Both the position numbers and the translations under genes were made by a program. 64,000 nt of DNA from Asterias rubens (lineage: Eukaryota > Echinodermata > Asteroidea > Forcipulatida > Asteriidae), in contig NC_047068.1 in assembly GCF_902459465.1 (NCBI RefSeq), positions 18,995,195 to 19,059,194 on the forward strand, read 5' to 3'. Shown here one piece after another: positions 45,831 to 56,734 of this stretch. The stretch's first letter is position 1. Each line of letters starts with the position of its first letter. The notes beneath the pieces were generated by a model. It did no database searches and was not told the DNA's origin. It saw only the letters and a program-made list of their open reading frames with translations.

Positions 45831-46480
45831 GGCCATTTATATTTTCACACTCTATTTCCCTTTCAACGTATTTTTCTCGTTTGCGCTGGGGGTGATAAAA
45901 TCATGAGCGTTACCGAGTGACGAAGGATATGGGCAATTCAATGGTCAGTCACATTACACTTTTCTGTGTCATTTCTTGATCTGGGTGCTAGTAGTTATTA
46001 TTTCCACTAAGTTTATAGACTGATTTGTACTTGACACCCAAGGCTTTGAATTGATAATATTAGAAATGTTGTGGGCTTTGTACTCTGGATGTTTTTGCTT
46101 TGTAAAAAGCGGTCAGTCGCATTACTAAAAAAAAAAAAAGACAAAACTAAAAAACTTGCAAAAGTTTTCCTACATTTAACACACAACTGTTATACATGAG
46201 TATCCAACAGGATACTTTTAAATAGTCAGCAACTTTAACTTTTTAGGTTTACATGGCAAAACCATGGTCAGTTGCATTACTGTAAGTCACATTACAGTTT
46301 GTCCGGTCACTTTAGCCAAGCCCAATGAAGCCCAAACTGAGTTCTGTTTTGGCAAAATTGAGTTCATTCCTTATCAACAAATTAAATATATTAATTTCAC
46401 TCGTTTTTACTAATATAATCAAGCTTTTCTCTTAAAAATCATAGAAACAAGGCTAAAATGTGCATTTTGTAGAGAAAAGT
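45830..46480 (+). repeat. Dispersed repeat, inverted copy of 19.1-19.8 kb
   Basis: Contains GGTCAGTCACATTAC, GCGGTCAGTCGCATTAC and ACCATGGTCAGTTGCATTAC, and the CCCAAACTGAGTTCTG block. 46605-46800 after it holds an inner fragment resembling MITE family A (ACAAACCTGTAGAAGTTTGA). Confidence 0.6.
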
Positions 46481-46799
46481 AAGTTTACAGTTTTTATTTT
46501 AATTTTTACTGAACAACTTTACTGTCATAGTTTTGCATTTAATTTAAGTTCAAAGGAACATTAGAATTGTTTTTTGCTAATAAAACAGTTGCTGGCAGTG
46601 TAAGCACTTTATTTAATCCACCATATACATAAACTGACAAACCTGTAGAAGTTTGAGATCGATCGGCCATTTGGGTCACGAGAGAATAGTGAAAAACTGA
46701 TTACAAAGTGTGCATTGCATCGATGCCAAAATAAAAATGAATAAAACGCTCACTGAGCGATAAACTCCAAACGGCAAGTGTACGGTTTCTTATTTCACA

Positions 46800-47560
46800 A
46801 AGCACTAAAAGGTTAGTCGTGACTCAGAGTGTCCCTACACTTACAATCCCCCCCCCCCGCCCTTTTTTTGCCACGGTACTTGCAGGATTATGTACGCAAT
46901 GATTTCTAGCAAGTGCCGCAACGGGGTATAACTGGTCTGTGAAAGAACCACTAGCGGTACCCACACAAAAATGGAAAACATGGGCATAAAGTGGCAAGCA
47001 AAGACCAATGCCAACGCACGGGATCGCGGGGGGACGAAGGCTCACATACAGAGGCTAGGGTTAGATATGGGACGGGAGAGGGAAGGGGCTCACGGTGGGA
47101 CAGGGGACAGGGGAATGACAAAAAAGTTAACGGGGCCGGGGATATTATAATAGGCATACGGGAAAGGGAAAAAAAATACTTATAAACAATACGGGATAGG
47201 AAAGTAATAAACTGAATGTGAAAAAGAAAAAAAAAAAAAAAAAACAGGAAATAATAGGGACTGGGAAAGAACCACTAGCGGGACCCACGCCGCGAAACTG
47301 GAAAATATGGATTGGGAGATCCACAAATTATGAGAAACGGAAAAGAAATGGGCAAGTGTATGCGATTTCACAAAAGCACAGTGACTTGTGTTGTGACCCT
47401 GCCCTCCACGCGTATGGAGCCACCACTTTTTCACTCATTTTTACAAATAGGGATATATCAATCAGGTAAATAAGTTCCTATATTATTTTATATCGAATGA
47501 AAAAGTGGTGGCGCCATACGGAAACTTTTCCCCTTGTTTTATTACTATATTAGGTCAAAT
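46800..47560. other. G-rich and A-rich low-complexity stretch, no gene
   Basis: Poly-C at 46849-46858, purine-rich DNA 47010-47180, a long A run at 47223-47243, and two related blocks (GAAAGAACCACTAGCGG at 46942 and 47268). The overlapping open frames on both strands reflect skewed composition. Confidence 0.4.
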
Positions 47561-47684
47561 CATGGAGCAATAGTCAAATTATATCCTTACCTGTCCAAAA
47601 GTTTTGACGCTGACAGTTTTCATGACAGTGACACAATATCTTGAAACACACATGGAGAGCTCAGCACCGCAGCCCTGGTTCCAA

Positions 47685-47985
47685 CTTTCTTGAGTGTTCC
47701 AGTTGGGACCGCCCAACAGCAGTTGGGTTTAAGAGATCTGTAACAACTAGTCTTGTTGGAAGAGCATCTTGTGTTGATTCGTCACAATTTCTCCAACGTG
47801 GAGGGCGCTAACAAAAATCCGCTGTCACAACACGTGTGGATATCGTGTCGAGAGAGCGATTCGTGAGTGATAGCGCCCTCCACGTTTAGAAAATTGTAAC
47901 AAATCAACGTGAGAAGGTCTTCCACCAAGACTAGTTTATGACGCCAAACTGAAACACTCAAGCTGGAACCAGCCCACTACAGTTG
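47685..47985. repeat. Long inverted-repeat element
   Basis: ACTAGTCTTGTTGGAAGAGC is mirrored by GACCTTCTCAC...AAGACTAGT ends; inner CCAACGTGGAGGGCGCTA is mirrored by TAGCGCCCTCCACGTTTA. An outer pair (TTGAGTGTTCCAGTTGGG and its mirror near 47955) widens the arms to about 130 bp. Confidence 0.75.
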
Positions 47986-48069
47986 GGACAATTCTAAGTT
48001 CGGGTGTCAAAACAAGTTTCGTTTTGTTCATGTGACAAGTCAGGTGACCATGTAAACAGCGCGAGGGTG

Positions 48070-48485
48070 GAGCCTGAAGTTGTGGTTTCGAAAAGGGACA
48101 AGGTACGTGGCTTTCAGAAACGCCCTCACTTGGTGGAACAATGGCGAAATTACCAACGTCTTGCTTTAAGACTAACGGATAGCTGTCAAACACGCATTAC
48201 GACTGCCGATTCGATTAGCTAGTCTTTTTTGTCGCCACCATAGCGCGCAGCCCTCTGCGCTGCTTGTTAATCTCGTGCACGGGTGGTGGCGCGCTGCGGC
48301 AAAGAATCCCGCCTACGGCTTCAGCTAGCTTTGGGCCCTTGTCGAAACTACGGCTTCGGCTCCGTTCTCTCGTCTGAAGCCCAAAGACACGTACGCAAAG
48401 CTCGGGTAATATTTTCAAAACAACCGCGGGGCCAAGCTAGCCTGAGCCAATTATACTGGAGCCGACGCCGTGGTTTCGAAAAGGG
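48070..48485. other. GC-rich stretch with repeated TTTCGAAAAGGG
   Basis: GTGGTTTCGAAAAGGG occurs at about 48082 and 48471. Between them is GC-rich DNA with CGCGCAGCCCTCTGCGC and other self-complementary words. Probably an old element; family unknown. Confidence 0.35.
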
Positions 48486-48887
48486 CCTGTTTAGGCTTAC
48501 TACACATAATTATAAACACATCCATCATTCTGTCATTGAATTGATGGGGCGTTGATGGGGCAGACGATGTTTTTTGTACAGAGGTTTTCATAGAATAACA
48601 CCAAAACGAGCAAGCACATTTTCGAGTTATTGTGCTCTCCTCATTGTGCAACGGTAAGTGAAACAACTGGAGGAAAAATATCGTCATTAAAAAAGTGTGT
48701 TTGTATTTAATTAAAACAATGATTTCGTTTTCAGTTCACCTCCAGCTGGTGGTGTGGAGGTGGAGACAGAATGGGTGGGCGTGGCATTAAGGTTTTAAGA
48801 CCATGGCCCGTGACCATGCAGGGTGTTTAACTATAAACTTAAGTAAAAAGAACAAAGAGAATAATTAAGGGTCACGCCCACACACTA

Positions 48888-48976
48888 CTCCTAGAACTAT
48901 GCGGTTTCGTTTCACTATCGTCTGCCGTAGCGTAGGAGACGATTGCGAAACGAAACCGCATAGTTCTAGGAGTAGC
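48888..48976. repeat. Near-perfect hairpin
   Basis: CTACTCCTAGAACTATGCGG plus TTTCGTTTC is mirrored exactly by GAAACGAAACCGCATAGTTC plus TAGGAGTAG, around a loop of about 30 bp with its own inverted pair (ATCGTCTGCC, GGAGACGAT). Arms about 30 bp. Confidence 0.85.
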
Positions 48977-49159
48977 CCCCCCACACACAGGATAATTTTA
49001 ACTCTACTGACTGTCCTATCCCCCTATCCTATAGAAAATAAAAACTGTAAATACATTAATACAACTTGTTCATTCATTTGTGATGAATTTTTATAACATT
49101 TCTAGTTAAAAATCCTCTCATCTCATCACAGCATCACGTCACAACCCGAACATCATTAA

Positions 49160-49545
49160 TTAAAGGCAGTGGTAATTACTCAAAATAATGATTAGCATAA
49201 AACCTTACTTGGTAACAAGTAATGGGAGAGGTTGATAGTATGAAACATTGTGCGAAACAGCTCCCTCTGAAGTGACATAGTTTTCGAGAAAAAAGTAATT
49301 TTCCACAAATTTGATTTCGAGACCTCAAGTTAAGAATTTGAGGTCTCGAAATCAAGCATCTGAAAGCACACAACTTCGTGTGACCATGGTGCGACAAGGG
49401 TGTTTTTTCTTTCATTAATATCTCGCAACTTCAATGACCGATTGAGCTCAAATTTTCACAGGTTTATTAATTTATGCATATGTTGAGATACACCAACTGT
49501 GAAGACTAGTTTTTGACAATTACCAATAGTGTCCACTGTCTGTAA
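49160..49545. repeat. MITE family A, left end partly deleted
   Basis: TTAAAGGCAGTGG is followed directly by TAATTACTCAAAATAAT (GACACTATT missing). Right end CCAATAGTGTCCACTG. Centre CGAGACCTCAAGTTAAGAAT and mirror. Confidence 0.8.
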
Positions 49546-49961
49546 TAAAACATCATAGTTTGTCTGCAAGTTTTGTGTTACTGTCGAGCGTTTACTATAA
49601 ATTTCTGGCAGTGTCAGCTCTTTACAAAATCACTGACTGACATCGGAAGGATCAAAAAGGGTTACAATCTTCATTTCTATAATTTGGGGAGGGGGGGGCG
49701 TCCCATTACGAAGGGCCGTAGTTGTATGGGGTCTGTTCACTAGAAAGCACTTCACACCTCTAATAATTCTAACTGCACCTGACACAATATTCCTGTTGTC
49801 TCCAGCCAACCCATGTGCACACACGCAGTGCGTAAATATTCAATCATTTGAAGGCTGCGCTTTATAAAAAGGAAGAAAAAGAAGAAAGTTTACTTCCTAT
49901 CTTGAATTGAAGAGCATATAATATTTTAATATCTTTCCTATAATTTTTTTTCATTTTCCAG

Positions 49962-50172
49962 GAAGTATTTTGAATCCAATTGTCATCATGGAGGAGGCAG
50001 CCAAAGCCAAGATTGATGCATCAGCAGAAGACTTAAACGCCATCAGTCAGGACATCTGGACACACCCTGAGCTCAACTTCAACGAGCACCACGCCCATGA
50101 GGTACTTACAGACTTCTTGGAGAAAGAAGGCTTCAAAGTTGAACGCAAGTTTGTGCTAGAAACAGCATTCAG
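49962..50172 (+). CDS. PM20D2: PM20D2-like copy 2 (active enzyme), exon 1
   Basis: First coding exon of the downstream gene (49962-57909). Acceptor TTTTCATTTTCCAG at 49961 implies an untranslated or short 5' exon further up, not found. Start chosen at ATG 49988 (MEEAAKAKIDASAEDLNAIS); upstream codons in frame are open but have no ATG. Reads IWTHPELNFNEHHAHEVL as in active M20 enzymes. The gene has exons 1-5, three alternative exons 6 and exon 7. Every path gives a full frame: 398 (6a), 394 (6b) or 397 (6c) residues, slightly below the roughly 436 of human PM20D2. Active-site set complete: Cys 90 and His 92, Glu 128-129, His 153 and the His of exon 6. Expected role: cytosolic hydrolysis of beta-alanyl-lysine type dipeptides. 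Confidence 0.92.
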
Positions 50173-50749
50173 GTAAACAAAAAATTAGAATATTTCCAGG
50201 GCATAAGATCATCACTGAAGGAGGTTGTGAAAGAAAGAAAATATGGGGGAAACAATCAGGACTTTTCATGTAGGCCTATTCCCATGATTTAGTTTTTGCA
50301 AATCAAAATAGTATCAAGGTAAACACTACCCCATACACTAACCAGCAAATAGAACTTGATGATAAACCTTTCAACTAAAATTGAAATAGAAATATCAAAG
50401 ATCACAAACAACACAATTTATCATACTTCTTTAAACAGTAATTTTTAGAGGGTAGGGCAAAGTGTATTCTAAACTAACACTGTGTTATTGTTACACCTTA
50501 TATATTTACCGACTGTTATTTACAGTCAGGCAACACTGTTTGAACTTGACTGGAACGGCTGGTTTCAATTCCGTGCGAGACATTAAATTTTGTAGGCTCA
50601 TTGTGTTTCACTCACTTCATGGATATTATTATTTAGTAGAAATTCAAAGCTATTCAATATTATTACATGAGACAAAAAGGGCACTTAAATACTCTAACAA
50701 GTCCCTTTTAACTTTTTTTATTTTGATATTCTTAAAATCAAACTCCCAG

Positions 50750-50921
50750 GGCGACATTTGGTTGTGATGACGCAGGACCTAATGTGTGTGTGATCTGTGA
50801 GTATGATGCACTGCCTGGGATCGGCCATGCTTGTGGTCATAACCTTATTGCAGAGTGTGGAGTCGCTGCTGGGTTGGCCATCAAAGCAGCATTGGAGGCA
50901 AACGGAAATAAATATGGAAAG
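50750..50921 (+). CDS. PM20D2: PM20D2-like copy 2, exon 2 (metal loop)
   Basis: 172 nt, phase 2 in, phase 0 out. Reads [20 protein letters not shown] then [15 protein letters not shown], the family metal-binding loop; Cys 90 and His 92 in CGH are the ligand positions by analogy with plant ILL-type M20 amidohydrolases. Confidence 0.93.
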
Positions 50922-51343
50922 GTAAAAGTTTGAAATCTGAAATAATAATAATTTAAAAGTGTACAATGAGTTTGATTTTCAAACCATGTCATCAAAGCAC
51001 CTTAGACTATTACTTGCCCAGTTCATTAGACCTGGAACATTTCTGAAACTGTCTCAACTCCTTGCAGCACCAGCAGCCAAAAGGAGGTTGCTAATCATTC
51101 ACGAATCACATCAACAATCTCTACCCTTGTAGTTGCAGCTATCTCAATTACTCACTGGTGATGAGATGTAATTAGAGTATTAAAAGTGTCTCACTGTAGA
51201 AGACTTGTGTCTTGACTGGGATTCAAGCCCACAACCCAAAGTTTGGTACTTTTTGGAAGTCAGAGGGATGTGGAGTGAACCAGGATTAAAACGCCTAGAA
51301 AGTGACCAAGATTTGATACAAAGCTTTTTGTTCCTATTACCAG

Positions 51344-51492
51344 GTAACAGTGCTCGGAACTCCAGCAGAGGAAGGTGGTGGGGGCAAGAAGTACTTGATC
51401 AAGGCCAACGTCTTTGATGACATCGCTGTAGCTATGATGGCTCACCCCTACAGATACAATGTGCCACGCCCAATAGCGTTGTCAGTCATCGC
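51344..51492 (+). CDS. PM20D2: PM20D2-like copy 2, exon 3 (catalytic Glu pair)
   Basis: 149 nt, phase 0 in, phase 2 out. Reads [19 protein letters not shown] and [14 protein letters not shown]. Glu 128 is the expected general base, Glu 129 and His 153 metal ligands. Confidence 0.93.
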
Positions 51493-51646
51493 GTAAGAAT
51501 TTAATTTAATCATGTAATAAAATTTCTGTAATTGCTAAACGTATCCAGACGCATGCCATTTAGGCGTAGCTGTAGCCGAAGTCGCTGTTTCGAACACGGT
51601 CTTACTTTGTTATCAATGAGTAAACTTTTTGTGTTGTTTTATTTAG

Positions 51647-51789
51647 ACTGAAAATCAAGTTTCATGGCAAAGCATCTCATGCTGCAGCTTCCCCCTGGGA
51701 TGGTAACAATGCTTTGGACGCAGCCGTTATGTGCTATCAGGCAATCTCTAACATGAGGCAACAGATTAAACCAGACTGCAGAATCCATG
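51647..51789 (+). CDS. PM20D2: PM20D2-like copy 2, exon 4
   Basis: 143 nt, phase 2 in, phase 1 out; one base different from copy 1. [19 protein letters not shown] belongs to the entry of the dimerisation domain. The intron just before it starts with a remnant of the hairpin MITE seen at 39381. Confidence 0.93.
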
Positions 51790-51811
51790 GTAAGTAAAAT
51801 ACTTGTGCTAT

Positions 51812-52022
51812 TTAAAGGCACTTGGCACTATTGGTAATTACTAAAAAAATAAGTTGTTAGCATAAAAACTTACTTGGTAACAAGCGATGAAGAGCTGTTG
51901 ATAGTATTAAACATTGTGAGGCAGCTTCCTCTGAAGTAACGTGAGAAGACTGAACAGCTTCCTCTGAAGTAACGTGAGATGACTGGTCTTTGACAATTAC
52001 CAAAGGTGTCCAGTGTCTTTAA
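51812..52022. repeat. MITE family A, internally deleted
   Basis: Left end TTAAAGGCACTTGGCACTAT, right end GGTGTCCAGTGTCTTTAA. The centre is lost and a CAGCTTCCTCTGAAGTAACG block is duplicated (about 51926 and 51956). Confidence 0.75.
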
Positions 52023-52266
52023 ACTCCCCTGGGTGCATAGCTAAAAGGGTGTGGTTGTCTTTTGATCACCCTGATTGAATCTGGACACCTATACATTGAC
52101 TATCTAATACAAGAAAAAAGAGGGATCTAGAAGTTGCAAACTGCTTACAAACCAAAATAACATATGGTATATCAATTTACACTAAATAGTAAACAAGAAA
52201 ACAACAAAGGATTAGTATGTTTGTATTGCTGTATTTGTCACAATATATTTCTTTTTTTCAACCAAG

Positions 52267-52421
52267 GGATTTTCACGAATGGCGGTGCCGCCCCAAATAT
52301 AATTCCGGAGGAAGCTGAATTAACATATAATTTACGAGCTCTGAATGAGGGGGAACTTGCTATTGTGAAGCGTAAGGTTCTAGCATGTGCAGAGGGTGCT
52401 GCTGTGGCCTCAGAATGCAAG
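52267..52421 (+). CDS. PM20D2: PM20D2-like copy 2, exon 5
   Basis: 155 nt, phase 1 in, phase 0 out. Reads IFTNGGAAPNIIPEEAEL, TYNLRALNEGELAIVKRK, VLACAEGAAVASECK. After it the gene must choose one of three exons 6. The donor is CAAG/GTTAGT. Confidence 0.92.
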
Positions 52422-52789
52422 GTTAGTCCGATAGTTAACCCTCCTACTAGGGTAACAACTTCTCAGGGGTTTTGTATGGTGGTACAGCTGTACACAGAAC
52501 TAACTGTGTATTATTTGTGTACAATCACCACAAGATGTCATATTGCAGGCTGGCAGAGTTTATTTATCATTTGAAACCACAGTGGATGATATTGAATGGT
52601 TAGACAGTGGGAGGGTTGACTAAATTGTTACTTGGTGTTTGAGGTATTGTTTGATCCTTCAGCAGTGTAGACTGTGAATCTTCTATCTCTAGAGCACTAG
52701 TAAGTTCTTGGGTATGCTATCTAAGAATCAAAATTGGAGAAGTAAGTATCTTGAAATATTAATAATAATAATAATAATAGTGGCTTCTT

Positions 52790-53092
52790 TTATAGCGTGC
52801 AAGATGTTGGACTCCGTTAGAATTATGAGACCTAATCCTTTTATAGCACCATGTAATGGTTTACAAGGTGCTGTGGCGCAGTATGCTGCCAATCCAACCA
52901 GGAACATCTGGGCGTTACAAAAACACGGGACCGACGGCTTTACATCCCATCCAAAAGATGAAGCAATGTTTAAGTGGTCTTGCTTAAGGACACAAGTGCC
53001 ACGACTGGGACTCGAACCCAGACTCTGCTGATCAGAAACACCACAGTTTGAATTGAGTGCTCCTAAAACCGCTCGGCCACGACACTTCCTTA
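52790..53092 (-). repeat. SINE family 2, next to exon 6a
   Basis: Reverse orientation: TTACATCCCATCCAAAAGAT, GCTTAAGGACACAAGTGCC, GGACTCGAACCCAGACTCTG, ending CGCTCGGCCACGACACTTCC. Its end lies about 56 bp before the exon 6a acceptor site. Confidence 0.75.
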
Positions 53093-53148
53093 TATTACAC
53101 GGACCTCTGTTTTTCATTCTATGCTTAAACACTCCTTTTTTGGCTTAG

Positions 53149-53389
53149 ATCGATGTTGCTGTTGTGCTGAGTTATGCTAGCATCATTCAAAATGGTGATC
53201 TAGCCTCGGCGTACGAGGCATATACGAGTGATTTTGGACAGGAGTTCTGTACGGACCCTTTCGAAGTGTCTAAGGGGGTTGGTTCAACAGACTTTGGCAA
53301 TGTGTCATTCACAGTGCCCGGAATACATCCATGTTATAGCATTATGACAACGGCTGTGAATCACTCGCGTGAATTCACTGCTGCCTCAG
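53149..53389 (+). CDS. PM20D2: PM20D2-like copy 2, alternative exon 6a
   Basis: 241 nt, phase 0 in (TTTTTTGGCTTAG), phase 1 out (CTCAG/GTACAC). Reads SYASIIQNGDLASAYEAYTS, then GVGSTDFGNVSFTVPGIHP and VNHSREFTAASG. It keeps the family GSTD-x-GN, VPGIHP and the metal-ligand His (NHSREF). It has a longer linker (FCTDPFEVSKG) before GSTD than 6b. Confidence 0.85.
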
Positions 53390-53789
53390 GTACACTGAAA
53401 TAATCTAGAAGACTTCCTTCAGCTTCATATCGACATATTTGTGTTGGCTTTTCATTCTTCCTTAACCACTTCACATAATTAAAAGTGTTATATAGCACCA
53501 AAACGGCCTTGAAAGACACTCAAGGCGCCTTACAGATTAAAAGAAATAAAACAAGCAGGCAATAAAAATACCAAAATATATAAAACAACTGTTTTTGTGA
53601 ACAGGAATTACACGAACCCCCTAAAAAAAAAAAAAAAGGTGAACCTCATATAAGATGATATGTGCAGTGGCTTACTTTTGCAATGGTGTTGCAATTTGCA
53701 GTGAATGCAAGCTCAAACAGCCTATGTGCCTAGGAAGTTCCAACAGTAACACAATCCGTCCCATTTTTTTGTTTTTATTGTACTTTTAG

Positions 53790-54018
53790 GTTGAAAGCAA
53801 AGATTTGTTTTCCTACGCAAATATCTTGACAAACGTTGGTCTTGTGTCCATATATGAGAAGTACGCAAAGGAATACGGATTGGAGCTTGAATACAATGTA
53901 AACCATACAGGCTCGACTGATTTCGGCAACGCTTCATATGTGGTCCCCGGGATACATCCGATGTTCTATTTAACGGACAAGGCCAACATTCATACACATG
54001 ATTTTGAGGGTGTGGCAG
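53790..54018 (+). CDS. PM20D2: PM20D2-like copy 2, alternative exon 6b
   Basis: 229 nt, phase 0 in (TTATTGTACTTTTAG), phase 1 out (GGCAG/GTACAC). Reads FSYANILTNVGLVSIYEKYA, then GSTDFGNASYVVPGIHPMF and NIHTHDFEGVAG. The most canonical of the three around the final His. Of the three, its length equals that of the single exon 6 of copy 1. Confidence 0.87.
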
Positions 54019-54266
54019 GTACACAACATGAGTGATTTCATGCAACCATCAAAATAGCAAGTCCTCTATGGAATGTACAGACCCATTTGGTTTTGAATGT
54101 CCGAAGGCGTAATGTTTCAAATTTTGCTCTGAAAGAGTATCAAATAAAATGACAACGGTTGTTAATTTGATTGATTCATAAACCTTGCTTTGCATCTTTT
54201 CCTTGTTTCTTTCCTTGCTTGCTTTGTGCTGTGCCTCCTGTTCCTTTATGATTCAAAATATTAACC

Positions 54267-54656
54267 TTAAAGGCAGTGGACACTATTGGTAATGACTCAA
54301 AATAATTATTAGCATAAAACCTTACTTGGTAACGAGTAATGGGGAACTGTTGATAGTATAAAACATTGTGAGAAATGGCTCTCTCTGAAGTAATGTAGTT
54401 TTTGAGGAAGAAGTGATTTTCCACAAATTTTATATTGAGACCTCAGAATTAGATTTTGAGGTCTTGAAACCAAGCATCTGAAAGTACACAACTTCGTGTT
54501 ACATGGGTGTTATTTCTTTCATTATTATCTTGAAACTCCGACGACCAATTGAGCTCAAATTTTCACAGGTTTGTTATTTTATGCATACAAATGTTGAGAT
54601 ACAACAAGTGAGAAGACTGGTCTTTGACAATTACCAAACGTGTCCAGTGTCTTTAA
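54267..54656. repeat. MITE family A, complete
   Basis: Ends TTAAAGGCAGTGGACACTAT and GTGTCCAGTGTCTTTAA. Centre has GAGACCTCAGAATTAG and its mirror. Lies between exons 6b and 6c. Confidence 0.88.
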
Positions 54657-54954
54657 AACATATTTACACAAACCACACTTCTCACATGCTGAATTTTGAA
54701 ACACTGCTGATAATAAATAATTTTAAAAAGCATATAAGTAGTGCAAAAAAGTAGCCATAAACAAACCAAAATAAATAAAACAATTGTAAGCATAAACAGG
54801 AATTCCATAACAAAAAAATCTTTAAAAAACAATGAAACTACAAACACTTTCGAAAGGACAAAGAAGAAGAACCGTTAACCTCCCAGTAAAACACTGAATG
54901 TAGACTATGCATACAAAAAATGAGTAAAAACTATTTAAATTGAAGGATTGTTTA

Positions 54955-55291
54955 AAGCCATTATACACTTTCGGTACAGAAAAAAAAAAAAAAGTTCACA
55001 GATTTACAAATAATTTACAGGGTTTACAGAAGGTAATGGTGAAAGACTTCTTTTGAAATATTGTTCCATGAAATGCTTTACTTTTTGAGAAAACATTAAA
55101 ACAATATCAATTCTCGATAGCGAGAATTACGGATTTATTTTAAACACATGTCATGACACGGCAAAACGTGCGGAAACAAGAGTGGGTTTTCCCGTTATTT
55201 TCTCCCGAGTCCGATGACCGATTGAGTTGTGATACACAAAGTATGGGACTTGGACAATACTGTTTACCGAAAGTGTATAATGGCTTTAAGT
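54955..55291 (-). repeat. MITE family C, inverted relative to 23.5 kb
   Basis: Ends TTAAAGCCATTATACACTTT and AAGTGTATAATGGCTTTAA. Interior with CACATGTCATGACACGGCAA. Matches 23452-23847 in reverse complement. Confidence 0.8.
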
Positions 55292-55689
55292 AACTATTAA
55301 GTAAAAGAAATAGGCAAAATTTAAACACACTAAGAACATGCGCTATTCCAGGTAAAAAAAATAAAAGGTATCAATCATATGGAAAGTGCATGTATCAGCT
55401 GATTGTTCACTGTCTATCAACATTCATAAGTCTATTCAACATAACTCAGCATCCAAAAGGTTTAGACTGTGATAAGATTGGTGTGCATGGCCCTTTGTTA
55501 ATCTTTGCTATACTAATGGATGGTGTCGATACGCAATGCTATGCTACATGAACATGTGTAGGTACAATATCTGTAGAGCGAATCTCAGTAAAAAATCTAT
55601 TGATGGAATTCACTTCTAAGGGTAAAAGTTATGACTCATTTATATCGTTGTGGTACCCGCTGCAAAAACATAGGATTTGAACTTCCCTG

Positions 55690-55820
55690 TAAATACCGGG
55701 CAATCTTGGTAGTCTAGTTGGTAAGACACTGCTCTAGAATTGCAAGGGTTGTGGGTTCGAATGTGATATTTTGTTCACAGGACTTGGGAAAGTTTTGACT
55801 ATACACAGTGCTTAACCAAA
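55690..55820 (+). repeat. SINE family 1
   Basis: TACCGGGCAATCTTGGTAGT, GTAAGACACTGCTCTAGAAT and GGGTTCGAATGTG (A and B box region); the tail is cut short. Confidence 0.65.
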
Positions 55821-56194
55821 ATTAATAAGTAATGACTCCAAACCAATTGTGCTTAGTTTACATCCGAGACTCAATCTACCCATCTGTAAGGGTGCTCATT
55901 GCAAATAGGCCCTATCATGAAATGCAACTAGTCATCAGTTTCCACAGGTTTCCTTAGTGTAAAAAATGCTCAAATTTCATAAAGGAACTTACTTGGATAA
56001 AGAAACACTATACATAATAGAATAGAATGTCAATAAAAAAAACGTCATGATTCTGGTTATATTTGCACCACAGATTTCTAGATTTGTATTAATGGGGTGG
56101 GGGGGGGGGGACAAGCTTAATCTTAGTAATAATCACCCGAAGTGCGTCTCAACCCGCTTCTGACATACCCCTGTTCACTGGGCCTCAATTCATT

Positions 56195-56460
56195 CCTTTA
56201 ACCATCTCCGCTCCCGGGGAGTTTACAGCCTGTGCTGCCAAATATGTAGCGCACTAAGCTAATCACACGAACCATCTCTGCCCTCACAGGTACCCATTTA
56301 CCCCTGGGTGGAGAAAAGCAATTATAGTCCAGTGTCTTGCTCAAGGACACAAGTGTCACGACCGGGACTCGAAACGACCGGGATTCGAACCCACACTCTG
56401 CTGAACAAAAAAACTAGAGCTTGAGTTCGGTGCTCTTATCCGCTCGGCGACGACACCCCA
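56195..56460 (-). repeat. SINE family 2, next to exon 6c
   Basis: Reverse orientation: TACCCCTGGGTGGAGA-type block, TTGCTCAAGGACACAAGTGT, GGGATTCGAACCCACACTCT, ending CGCTCGGCGACGACACCCC. It contains a short internal duplication of ACGACCGGGA. It ends 38 bp before exon 6c. Confidence 0.75.
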
Positions 56461-56496
56461 TAATCTAAATACCATGTACATATTCCCATGCATTAG

Positions 56497-56734
56497 GTGC
56501 AGTATGAAACAACCTTTGCGTATGCCAACCTAGTGTCCAATGATGGTCTTGCATCCATTTATGAAGATTGGGCATCCTCTCTGAGTGTCCAGATAAACAC
56601 AGATGAGAAATTAAGGAGAGGGGGATCAACTGATATGGGAAATGTTTCCTATGTTGTGCCAAGTATTCAACCTAAATTTGCTGTCGGACAAGGGGATGGG
56701 TCTATTCATACTAGATCTTTCACAGTCTTTGCAG
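56497..56734 (+). CDS. PM20D2: PM20D2-like copy 2, alternative exon 6c
   Basis: 238 nt, phase 0 in (CCCATGCATTAG; pyrimidine tract weak), phase 1 out (TGCAG/GTACAT). Reads FAYANLVSNDGLASIYEDWA, then GGSTDMGNVSYVVPSIQP and SIHTRSFTVFAG. The metal-ligand His is kept; IHP of the pocket loop is IQP. Together with 6a and 6b this suggests different substrate preferences of otherwise identical enzymes. Confidence 0.85.

Noticed and set aside
47180..47469. Overlapping open frames with poly-Lys/poly-Phe
   Set aside because: Due to a long A run; no other features.
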